Below are positions 7,066-13,903 of a stretch of DNA of 19,844 nt, piece after piece. The DNA is from Coraliomargarita_B sp046540835 (GTDB taxonomy: Bacteria; Verrucomicrobiota; Verrucomicrobiia; Opitutales; Coraliomargaritaceae), in contig JBKHEL010000051.1 of NCBI GenBank assembly GCA_046540835.1, positions 1-19,844 of the forward strand, given 5' to 3'. Both the position numbers and the translations under genes were made by a program. The notes under the pieces are model-generated. The model ran no database searches, was not told where the DNA came from, and saw nothing but the letters and a program-made list of their open reading frames with translations. Positions within the stretch are counted from its first letter, which is position 1. Every line of letters begins with the position of its first letter.

Positions 7066-8565
7066 CTAGTCCTCCCCCTGCGCCTTCGTATAGGCAGCCT
7101 CGCCATCAAAGCACTGCAATTTCTCGATATGCATCCAGCGCAGCTCCTTCGCCTCTATCCGGCGCAGCAGCTCATCCATGGCAGCGGTCGCGATGTCGGG
7201 GGCCGACTGGCGCAGGGTGAAGCGGCAGCGCCAATGGTCCACACAATCCGTCTGCGCACCCCGTCCGGGGTAAACCATGGTTCCGCGGTTCGAGATCATC
7301 TTCAACTTGAACGCGGTGCCCGTCGCGGCATCCTCCAGCATCCGGCCGATCTGATCCGCGGGCCCGTCAAACTCGATAAACACATCCGCGCCGACAACCT
7401 CCCGCTGCGCCGCCCGGCTCAAGGTCACTGAAGGAGCGGGCGCGGGCACCTGCATCGGCGCGTGGGCGCGGAGCTTCACCTGCTCAGGGGCCTGACCCAG
7501 TCGGGCAATGACCGCATCGGTGAAAGCCCGTGTCCCGACCACCCTCCGCCCTCTGGCAATATCGCCCGGATACCCCTCGCCCGATTCAAGCGTGCACATC
7601 AGCGCGTTCTCAATCTGCGAGGCCGCTTCGAACTCACCAATATGCCGGAGCAACATCACCGATGAAAGAATCATCGCGGTCGGATTGGCCCGATCCTTGC
7701 CTGCAATATCCGGAGCAGAGCCATGCACCGCTTCAAACATCGCAGCTTCATGCCCGATATTCGCAGAGGGTGCCAGCCCGAGCCCGCCGACCAAACCACT
7801 CGTCAAATCGCTGAGGATGTCACCATTCATGTTCGTCGTCGTGATGACCTCAAACTGGCAGGGATTGATCAGCAACTGATGCGCGCAGTTGTCGATCAAC
7901 AGATGCTTGGATTCGATCCCGGCATAATCCTCCGCGACCTCCTCGAAGACACGCTTCATCATGCCCTCCGTCTGCTTCATGATATTCGCCTTGGTCGCCA
8001 CATGAACACAGTCGCGCCCCTCCGCCTTTGCCAGCTCAAAGGCCAGGCGGGAAATTTTTTCGCAGCCCTTGCGCGAAATCAATTTCAGGCACTGTGCGAC
8101 GTCGTGGGTCTGCATGTGCTCAATCCCCGCATACAGATCCTCCACATTTTCGCGCACCACCACCAGATCGATCCCCAGGCCACTGAAGGGGGTCTGTATC
8201 CCCGGCAGCTCCCGCACCGGTCGGATGTTGCCGAAGGTTTCGAAGAGCTTCCGCAGGGTCACATTCGCACTCTTGCCGCCGAAGCCCACCGGCGTCTCCA
8301 AGGGCCCCTTGAGCGCCACCTTGGTCCGGCTGATCGAGTCGACCGTCTCTGCAGGCACCCCGGAGGCCACCCCGCGCTCAAAAACCTTTTTTCCGGCCTC
8401 GGCGTATTCCCAATCGATTTTCAGGCCCGTCGCCTCGATGATCCGGATCGCCGCCCCGGCCACCTCGGGCCCAATCCCGTCTCCCTGCATCACCGTGATG
8501 ACCGGAGTCCCCCCGGTGGATTGCTCGCTCAAATCTGCGCTAGGTTTCGTTGGTTCTTTGGTCAT
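7066..8565 (-). CDS. icd: Isocitrate dehydrogenase, long form with C-terminal domain, predicted NAD+-dependent
   Basis: 499 residues. It oxidatively decarboxylates isocitrate to 2-oxoglutarate in the TCA cycle. Substrate residues are visible: S99, N101 and R105 in GGKSANVTLRKLF, then R115, R138, Y145 in DLYAG and K192. Metal aspartates are D249 and D253 in NGDILSDLTSG. After the catalytic fold (to about 360) comes a proline/alanine linker and a ~115-residue C-terminal domain, as in the Thermus/Rickettsia-type enzymes, which are close to this length. The cofactor loop reads HGSAPDIAGKDRANP. D286-I287 stand where NADP enzymes have Lys-Tyr, which predicts NAD+ use. It is divergent from a LysR-family gene and followed immediately by the Na+ channel. 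No Shine-Dalgarno sequence precedes the ATG. The family is certain; cofactor choice is inferred. Confidence 0.95.
   Translation of the reverse strand: MTKEPTKPSADLSEQSTGGTPVITVMQGDGIGPEVAGAAIRIIEATGLKIDWEYAEAGKKVFERGVASGVPAETVDSISRTKVALKGPLETPVGFGGKSANVTLRKLFETFGNIRPVRELPGIQTPFSGLGIDLVVVRENVEDLYAGIEHMQTHDVAQCLKLISRKGCEKISRLAFELAKAEGRDCVHVATKANIMKQTEGMMKRVFEEVAEDYAGIESKHLLIDNCAHQLLINPCQFEVITTTNMNGDILSDLTSGLVGGLGLAPSANIGHEAAMFEAVHGSAPDIAGKDRANPTAMILSSVMLLRHIGEFEAASQIENALMCTLESGEGYPGDIARGRRVVGTRAFTDAVIARLGQAPEQVKLRAHAPMQVPAPAPSVTLSRAAQREVVGADVFIEFDGPADQIGRMLEDAATGTAFKLKMISNRGTMVYPGRGAQTDCVDHWRCRFTLRQSAPDIATAAMDELLRRIEAKELRWMHIEKLQCFDGEAAYTKAQGED
7071..7079 (-). promoter_or_regulatory. Strong Shine-Dalgarno sequence for the sodium channel gene
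   Basis: The minus strand reads AGGGGGAGG, overlapping the last codons of the isocitrate dehydrogenase gene. It is the strongest ribosome binding site in the window, where most other starts have none. It lies 10 bases before TTG 7060 and 13 before ATG 7057. Confidence 0.6.
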
Positions 8566-8674
8566 GACGCTTTTTTCGCTTTGGGTTACCCGGCACCATC
8601 CATGTCGAGGGCCGCCGGCTCAAAAATTCTGTTTAAGACACACACTTCAAGCCGGATTCTAGCAACCTTATTGT

Positions 8675-8690
8675 ATTTATTAAAATAAAT
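8675..8690. promoter_or_regulatory. AT-rich palindrome in the icd/lysR divergent promoter region
   Basis: ATTTATT (8675-8681) and AATAAAT (8684-8690) form perfect inverted arms around AA. They lie in an AT-rich island within a GC-rich genome, between divergent icd and lysR genes. LysR regulators bind dyad sites with AT-rich cores next to their own gene, so this is the best operator candidate. A second weaker dyad is TTGC/GCAA at 8708-8711/8727-8730. Confidence 0.4.
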
Positions 8691-8732
8691 TATTCTGATG
8701 ACTTTGATTGCTTTTATCGATACATTGCAACC

Positions 8733-9680
8733 ATGAAACCTTTACCCTGGCTGAACTACCACCACCTTCAGTATTTCCGGGCAATCGTCCTTGAAGGGGG
8801 CGTCACCCGGGCCGCTGAAAAGCTGAACCTCTCCCAGTCGACGCTCAGCGCCCAACTGAAAAACCTCGAAGCCTCGCTCGGTGAGCCGCTTTTCAGGCGC
8901 GAGGGCCGGAGCCTTGTGCTGACCGAGGCCGGCCAGGTCGCACTCGATTACGCGGAGCAGATCTTCAAAGCGGGCGACGAGTTGCGTGCCTGGTTTTCGG
9001 AGAATCATCACTCCGGCCTGCGGAGCATTCGCGTCGGTGCCCTGAGCCCACTTTCAAAAAATCTTCAGTTTGAGATGCTTCGCCCGATCGTTCTGGCCGG
9101 TGCAATCCACGTCCAGGTCGTCGAAGGGGAAATGCAGGATCTCGTCCACCGCCTCCGCCACCACCAGATCGATCTACTCCTGTCCAATCAGCCCCCGTCC
9201 GGCACGGATGCCGAACACACCCACACCCATGTTCTCGGCGAGATGCCGGTTTACCTGGTCGGGCGCCCGCCCTTCAAAATACCCAAAAAACCCTTTCCGG
9301 CCTGGCTCGAGGGAATCCCCCTCATCCTACCCTCCAAACGCTCCGCTTCGCGCACCGAATTTGATGCCCTCCTCGCCCAGGCAAACATCAAGCCCCAGGT
9401 GCAGGCCGAGGTCGACGACATGGCCCTGCTTCGCCTCCTCGCAACAACCGGTGCAGGTCTGGCCCTCGTGCCGGAAATCGGAGTGAAGTTCGAACTGCAG
9501 GAAAAACGCCTCCTGCGCATCGAGAAAATCAAAGGTCTGAAAGAGCGATTCTACGCCATCACCGCGAACCGCTCAAAAATGCACCCCGAAATCCTCGAAC
9601 TCATCGAGTCCGGCAAGGCCGCCCTCGCCGCCGAAATCGCAAAGAACCGCAGCCCAAAAAAATCAAAAAACACCGCTTGA
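8733..9680 (+). CDS. LysR-family transcriptional regulator, NhaR-like
   Basis: 315 residues. The N-terminal winged helix-turn-helix (about 8-67) contains TRAAEKLNLSQSTLSAQLKN, the usual LysR recognition segment. The opening LNYHHLQYFRAIVLEGGVTRAAE resembles NhaR, the Na+-responsive activator of the nhaA antiporter in E. coli. A periplasmic-binding-protein-like effector domain follows (about 95-295), ending in a lysine-rich tail. Such regulators bind as tetramers and respond to a small co-inducer or, for NhaR, to Na+. The gene is divergent from icd-nav with a 167-base spacer, the classic arrangement for control of the neighbouring operon. No Shine-Dalgarno sequence is seen. Its stop codon overlaps the tRNA-Asp promoter. 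LysR membership is certain; the NhaR-like label rests on the N-terminal pattern only. Confidence 0.9.
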   Translation: MKPLPWLNYHHLQYFRAIVLEGGVTRAAEKLNLSQSTLSAQLKNLEASLGEPLFRREGRSLVLTEAGQVALDYAEQIFKAGDELRAWFSENHHSGLRSIRVGALSPLSKNLQFEMLRPIVLAGAIHVQVVEGEMQDLVHRLRHHQIDLLLSNQPPSGTDAEHTHTHVLGEMPVYLVGRPPFKIPKKPFPAWLEGIPLILPSKRSASRTEFDALLAQANIKPQVQAEVDDMALLRLLATTGAGLALVPEIGVKFELQEKRLLRIEKIKGLKERFYAITANRSKMHPEILELIESGKAALAAEIAKNRSPKKSKNTA

Positions 9681-9704
9681 CATCATAAACCCCAATTCTA
9701 CTCT
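9677..9704 (+). promoter_or_regulatory. Sigma-70-type promoter for tRNA-Asp
   Basis: A consensus -35 box TTGACA (9677-9682) is separated by 16 bases from TACTCT (9699-9704). This predicts transcription starting about 15 bases before the mature tRNA end. The -35 box includes the TGA stop of the LysR gene. Confidence 0.6.
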
Positions 9705-9725
9705 CTGCGTCTTTCCCAATTTCTT

Positions 9726-9802
9726 GGGGTAGTAGCTCAGTTGGTTAGAGCGCCTGCCTGTCACGCAGGAGGCCGCGGGTTCAAGTCCCGTCTATCCCGC
9801 CA
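9726..9802 (+). tRNA. tRNA-Asp (anticodon GTC)
   Basis: A complete cloverleaf. The acceptor stem GGGGTAG (9726-9732) pairs with CTATCCC (9792-9798), including one G-T pair. The D stem is GCTC/GAGC. The anticodon stem CCTGC/GCAGG holds the loop CTGTCAC with anticodon GTC (9760-9762). The T arm is GCGGG-TTCAAGT-CCCGT. The discriminator is G, as expected for Asp identity, and CCA is encoded (9800-9802). It is a single tRNA with its own promoter and terminator. Confidence 0.97.
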
Positions 9803-9811
9803 TTTAGGCAG

Positions 9812-9848
9812 GGGCCTGTAAGTCAAAGACTTACAGGCCCTTCTTTTT
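9812..9848 (+). terminator. Intrinsic terminator of tRNA-Asp
   Basis: GGGCCTGTAAGTC (9812-9824) and GACTTACAGGCCC (9828-9840) are perfect 13-base inverted arms around AAA. They are followed by TTCTTTTT. The hairpin begins 10 bases after the tRNA CCA end. No T run follows on the other strand, so it is directional. Confidence 0.92.
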
Positions 9849-9958
9849 GATTAGGGGCAAAAAAGTTTAAGGGATACTCACAAAAAGGCTTCGTGGGCGC
9901 GCGCAGCGGCCCCGATTTTTCATTCCGTTAAGGGACGGTGCCGTTTTGTGCCTATAAA

Positions 9959-10067
9959 CCTAAAATGATGAGTTGAACCGTTGATGCACGTGACGGGAGG
10001 TCCGCCGGAGATGGCGAAGCAATAAACGGTTTACTAAACTTCACTCACGCGAACTCCCGATTTTAGG
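9959..10067. mobile_element. MITE-like 109-base inverted-repeat element with ATAAA flanking repeats
   Basis: The outer ends are perfect 8-base inverted repeats, CCTAAAAT (9959-9966) and ATTTTAGG (10060-10067). They are flanked immediately on both sides by ATAAA (9954-9958 and 10068-10072), as a 5-base target duplication would look. Inside, GAGTT/AACTC (9970-9974/10052-10056) and AACCGTT/AACGGTT (9976-9982/10025-10031) pair in nested order. A further small hairpin is CGCC-GGAGAT-GGCG. It has no coding capacity. It sits between the convergent tRNA-Asp and pfk genes. It could also be a structured RNA or a REP-type repeat. A single copy in this window cannot prove mobility. Confidence 0.5.
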
Positions 10068-10084
10068 ATAAATGACCTCAAACC

Positions 10085-11422
10085 TTATTGAAGTCCCCCG
10101 CCCGTTTGGCCGAGGAAGTATTTGTCCTGCCCGGTGCAGGCCAAAACAGAGCGCCAGAGGGCACCGGTGACGTCGATTTTCTGACGTTCATAGGTGGCCA
10201 CCGGGATGGGGATGTTGACGAAGCTTTGATTCCACAAACCAACGACCATATTGGTCTTTCCCGCGATCGCGGCGTGCACGGCGTATTCAGCGAGGCGGTG
10301 GCAGAGGATCTGATCGGTGCCGGAAGCAGGGACACTGCGGATGGAATAGCTGGGATCGAAATACTTTAACGACATGGAGAGATCGCGGGAGGCAAAATAC
10401 TCGCGGAAACGCTCGCACAGGTAGGTGCCGATATCGTGCTTGAGGATGTTTCCAGAGGCATCTTTGCACTCGGGTAGCTGGCTGAAATGGCTCTGCCCGG
10501 CCCCTTCCGCCACTGCGATCACGGCGTGCGATTTACGCTGAAAGCGCCGCTCGACAGCCGCCAGCAAACCGTTGGGGCCCTCGAGTTGCCAGTCGTCTTC
10601 AGGGATCAGGCAAAAATTCACAACCGGGTTGGCAAGAGCGGCGTAGGCAGAGATAAAGCCCGAGTCGCGGCCCATCAGCTTGACGATGCCCAAGCCGTTA
10701 AACACCGAGCGCGCCTCGGCGTGGGCGGCTGTGATCACCGGCGTCGACTGGTAGACCGCCGTCTCGAATCCGAAGGTGTTGCCGACGAACTGGAGATCGT
10801 TGTCCACCGTCTTCGGGACTCCCACCACCGAAATTTCCAATCCGCGCCGACGAATCTCGCGGGCAATTTCGGAGGCTCCCTTCAGTGTGCCGTCGCCTCC
10901 GATCGCAAACAGCATGTTAATCCGCATGTTCGCCAGGTGTTGCACCATCGTCGGAACGTCCTGCATCCCCCGCGAAGTGCCCAGAATAGAGCCTCCCTCG
11001 TGGTGAATCGTATCCACCTTATCGGCATCCAGCAAAATCGGCGGGTAGCGCTGCGGATCGGCCAGGCCAGCGTAACCGTAGGGGATGCCGACGACGTCTT
11101 TGATCCGGTATTCCTGGTTAAGCGTCTCGACAACGCCCTTGATCACCGAGTTCAAGCCGGGACAGAGCCCGCCACAGGTCACCACGGCGGCACGCGAGAG
11201 GTGGTGCGGGTGAAAGACATTTTTCCGCGGCCCGGCTTTTTCCATCGACGGCATCACCCCATGCGTTTGTTCGTAGGCCACCAGCGTCCCGACGTCACTG
11301 ACCACGACGATGCGCTCATCGTCGCCGACGTAGCTCTGCTGCTTTCCACGGAGCGGACTGAGGACCCGGCATGGGCCGAGGGTGTCCACGTTGAAATCAA
11401 AAGTTGAGAGATCGACCTTCAT
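10085..11422 (-). CDS. 6-phosphofructokinase, probably ATP-dependent, plant/trypanosome-like type
   Basis: 445 residues. It phosphorylates fructose 6-phosphate at C1 in glycolysis. Visible motifs are GGLCPGLN (84-91), IGGDGT (174-179), VPKTVDND (202-209, catalytic D207), and MGRDSGF (250-256) for substrate binding. The nucleotide-site residue after GGD is Gly178, as in ATP enzymes; PPi enzymes have Asp there. However, Lys204 in PKT is the residue shared with PPi-type and with plant and trypanosome ATP enzymes, so this is the group with mixed signatures. The protein is longer than the ~320 residues of bacterial PfkA. ATG 11422 is chosen because similarity starts near there; the longer frame to 11527 overlaps RNase D. 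It lies 58 bases after the RNase D stop and is probably co-transcribed. No Shine-Dalgarno sequence is seen. Confidence 0.92.
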   Translation of the reverse strand: MKVDLSTFDFNVDTLGPCRVLSPLRGKQQSYVGDDERIVVVSDVGTLVAYEQTHGVMPSMEKAGPRKNVFHPHHLSRAAVVTCGGLCPGLNSVIKGVVETLNQEYRIKDVVGIPYGYAGLADPQRYPPILLDADKVDTIHHEGGSILGTSRGMQDVPTMVQHLANMRINMLFAIGGDGTLKGASEIAREIRRRGLEISVVGVPKTVDNDLQFVGNTFGFETAVYQSTPVITAAHAEARSVFNGLGIVKLMGRDSGFISAYAALANPVVNFCLIPEDDWQLEGPNGLLAAVERRFQRKSHAVIAVAEGAGQSHFSQLPECKDASGNILKHDIGTYLCERFREYFASRDLSMSLKYFDPSYSIRSVPASGTDQILCHRLAEYAVHAAIAGKTNMVVGLWNQSFVNIPIPVATYERQKIDVTGALWRSVLACTGQDKYFLGQTGGGLQ

Positions 11423-11480
11423 GTTGGCTTGTTGCGGGAACCCGGACAGAAAGCTCAGGGAATAAACAAAATCAGAGTGT

Positions 11481-12644
11481 TCAGGCCCGCCACTGCGGGA
11501 GCTTGGTCTCGCAGTTGATCGAAACACTGCCTTCGCCCTGGAGGAGCGCCTGAAGTGCCCGACCGCAGAACTCGCCGCGCCAGCCTGTGAGAAGCCGGTG
11601 CCGCTCGGGTGATGCTTCTTCGATTTCCAGCACGAAGGCGGTGATTTCGGCTCGATTTCCGATCAACGCAGGGTCGATCTCCGCAGCAAGGCAGGTGCCC
11701 TTGATAAAGGCCAGCGCGAGATCAACCCGGGCCTCGTAACCATCATCCGGCTGGGGCCCCTGGTGCTTGTGGTTGGGCAGCTCGGGCAGATCGCCGCTGC
11801 GGCCACGCTCAATCGCCTGCCACAGCGCCTGGCGATTCCGCTTCGCAGCCCGTTCACTCAGGCCTTTGCAGGGCCGAATGTCCTCCGGCTTTTCCGGGGG
11901 ACGCTTGACGAGAGAGATGATCGCATCGTCGGAGAGAATGAAGCCCCGGGGCAAATTACGATCCCGGGCCTTTAACTCGCGCCAGGACCCGAGTGCGCGG
12001 AGTATGTCACGCTGCTGGCGGGTCAGGGACCCGCTGCCCCGAACACGCGGCATCTCGGCGTCGGGATCCCGCTCCCCATAGAGCGTCTCGTCTTCGTAAA
12101 GGCGCATTTCATCTCGGATCCATTCACTTCGACCGAGTTTTTCGGCCAGGCCCATAATCTTCACCATCAAATCGACCGAGTGGATCACGTCCTCCCGGGC
12201 GTATTGAAGCTGCGCTTCGGTGAGCGGCCGGGCCGTCCAGTCGGAGCGTGTCTCGGTCTTGGCCAGTCGAACCTTGAGCAGCGTCTTGAGCAACTCGCTG
12301 AGCGAAACCGTTGAGGAGAGACCGACGAAGCCGGATGTGCGCTGGGTGTCGAATATATTCCTGGGTAAGCCGCCGCAGGCACGGTGCAGGATCGTCAAAT
12401 CCTGCTGGGCATCATGGAGGATTTTTGTGGTGCCGGGGTCGGCCATGAGCTCTCCCAGTGGTGCCCAGTCTTCGACTGCGGGCGCATCAATCAACTCGGC
12501 GCTCCCGTCGGGGAAACCAACCTGCACCAGCCCGAGCGTCGGGTAAAAGGTGCGCTCCCAGATAAACTCCGTATCGATACCGACTGCGCCCGCTTCCCTA
12601 GCGCGTGCGACCAAATCAGCCATGGCTTCTTTTGTTTTGATCAT
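11481..12644 (-). CDS. rnd: Ribonuclease D
   Basis: 387 residues, the usual length. A 3'-5' exoribonuclease that trims tRNA precursors. The DEDDy catalytic set is present: D24 and E26 in GIDTEFIWERTFYP, D82 in KILHDAQQDLTIL, and Y148 with D152 in YAREDVIHSVDL. An HRDC nucleic-acid-binding domain follows (about 207-285, starting LTRQQRDILRALGSWRE). A second helical HRDC-like region reaches the C-terminus. The ATG at 12644 begins the conserved N-terminus directly, without a recognisable Shine-Dalgarno sequence. It follows the histidine kinase after a 65-base gap that contains a hairpin. pfk lies downstream in the same direction. It is the second DEDD exonuclease of the window but belongs to the other subclass. 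Confidence 0.95.
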   Translation of the reverse strand: MIKTKEAMADLVARAREAGAVGIDTEFIWERTFYPTLGLVQVGFPDGSAELIDAPAVEDWAPLGELMADPGTTKILHDAQQDLTILHRACGGLPRNIFDTQRTSGFVGLSSTVSLSELLKTLLKVRLAKTETRSDWTARPLTEAQLQYAREDVIHSVDLMVKIMGLAEKLGRSEWIRDEMRLYEDETLYGERDPDAEMPRVRGSGSLTRQQRDILRALGSWRELKARDRNLPRGFILSDDAIISLVKRPPEKPEDIRPCKGLSERAAKRNRQALWQAIERGRSGDLPELPNHKHQGPQPDDGYEARVDLALAFIKGTCLAAEIDPALIGNRAEITAFVLEIEEASPERHRLLTGWRGEFCGRALQALLQGEGSVSINCETKLPQWRA

Positions 12645-12692
12645 AAAGCAGGCAGCATCGCCGAAAGAGCTGTGCTTGGAAAGCAGATTTTT

Positions 12693-12709
12693 TCACCCGG
12701 TGCGGGTGA
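12693..12709 (-). repeat. Hairpin directly after the histidine kinase stop codon
   Basis: TCACCC (12693-12698) and GGGTGA (12704-12709) are inverted arms around GGTGC. They abut the TAG stop of the kinase gene. In the direction of transcription (minus) an A run follows, not T, so this is not a standard intrinsic terminator. It shares CACCCGGTGCGG with the fabV terminator at 19085-19096. Confidence 0.4.
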
Positions 12710-13903
12710 CTACGATTCGCGCTCGTCCGCAGGCTTCCTCTCAAGCAGCCGGGTTCGCCTGTGGGGCTGAGGGAACTGAAGGGTGATGGCCGTCCCCGTC
12801 TGCTTGCGGGATTCGATCGTGATGTGCCCCCCGTGCTGGCGCATGATGCGCTGGACGATCATCATGCCGAGCCCGTGCCCCTCCTTCTTGGTGGTGAAGT
12901 AGGCATGGAAGACCTTGGACAGATCCTCCTCCGATATCCCCGATCCGGTATCGATGAATTGAAGATAAACGTATTCGTCATCGCGGCGCGCAACCACACG
13001 CAGACGCCCTCCGGGTTGCATCGCCTCCATGGCATTCTTCACCAGGTTGAAAAAGACCTGCTTGATCTGCCCCCGGTCCCCGAGGACGAGCGGAAGTTCG
13101 TCACTGACTTCAACATCCACATCCAGTCGGCGGTCACCCAACTCAGCCTCCTGCACGCGCAGCACCTCTTCGACCGTCTCCAGTAAATCGATCTCATTCA
13201 TCTCCGGCTTTTGCGGCCGGACCGCTTCGAGGAAGTGGGTGATGATCCCGTCGAGCCGCTGCACCTCTCCCTGGCATACCTCCAGGGATTCGGAGATCTT
13301 GCCCACCTCGGCAACCCCACTCAGCTGCCTGAGCCTGCGCTCAATCAACTGGAGATGAATGGTCAGGGAATTGAGCGGATTTCCCAACTCATGCGCCACG
13401 CCGGCCGCAAGGCGGACGATCGAGCCAATCCGCTCATTCTCAATCGTCTCTTCGAGCGAAACTTTCTCCTCGGTAATGTCGGAAATCACGATGACGTAGC
13501 CCCCACTCTCGTCATGACTGACCTGAGCATCGATCGGCACCATGTAGAGCCGGACAATCCGATGCTCCGGGTAACTCAGCTCGACCTCGCGCGACAACAC
13601 CCGCGAGGACTGCTCCGAGTCCGATGCCAACGGGTCAATCGATTTGGCCAGCTCAGGCACCATCTTCCAGAGCCGCGTCACACCGACATCCGCATCCTTC
13701 AGCCCGATCATGAACAGCCCGGCATTGTTGGCATACTGCACAACCCCGTCCGAATCGATGACCAGAATACCATCCTGAATCGTGTTAAAGACGGTCTCCT
13801 GTAACTTCCGCTCGCGCGCGAGCCGTTGCACCAGGATGCCGAGGTTGACCGAGTCGAGGTCTTCAACCCGCCCAAGTATTTTATCAAGTCCGCTGCTTTT
13901 CAT
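12710..13903 (-). CDS. PAS-domain sensor histidine kinase (NtrB-like layout)
   Basis: 397 residues with no membrane helix, so probably cytoplasmic. An N-terminal segment (1-35) leads to a PAS domain (about 36-145, with GILVIDSDGVVQYANN). The dimerisation/phosphoacceptor helix contains H171 in AAGVAHELGNPLNSL. The ATPase domain has an N box (N286-N290 in NLVKNAMEAM), DTGSGI (318-323) and a GHGLGM lid (342-347). It would autophosphorylate on H171 and pass the phosphate to a response regulator, but none is encoded nearby. The start codon overlaps the coaB stop as ATGA, with AAAGG a few bases upstream, so translation is probably coupled to coaB. The signal sensed is unknown. Confidence 0.93.
   Translation of the reverse strand: MKSSGLDKILGRVEDLDSVNLGILVQRLARERKLQETVFNTIQDGILVIDSDGVVQYANNAGLFMIGLKDADVGVTRLWKMVPELAKSIDPLASDSEQSSRVLSREVELSYPEHRIVRLYMVPIDAQVSHDESGGYVIVISDITEEKVSLEETIENERIGSIVRLAAGVAHELGNPLNSLTIHLQLIERRLRQLSGVAEVGKISESLEVCQGEVQRLDGIITHFLEAVRPQKPEMNEIDLLETVEEVLRVQEAELGDRRLDVDVEVSDELPLVLGDRGQIKQVFFNLVKNAMEAMQPGGRLRVVARRDDEYVYLQFIDTGSGISEEDLSKVFHAYFTTKKEGHGLGMMIVQRIMRQHGGHITIESRKQTGTAITLQFPQPHRRTRLLERKPADERES

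Noticed and set aside
7723..8688. Long + strand open frame (321 codons) opposite icd
   Set aside because: It is a GC-rich shadow of a gene with clear catalytic motifs. Its translation is low-complexity and His/Pro/Arg-rich, with no recognisable domain.
10487..11407. Long + strand open frame (306 codons) opposite pfk
   Set aside because: Shadow frame. The opposite strand carries all phosphofructokinase motifs.
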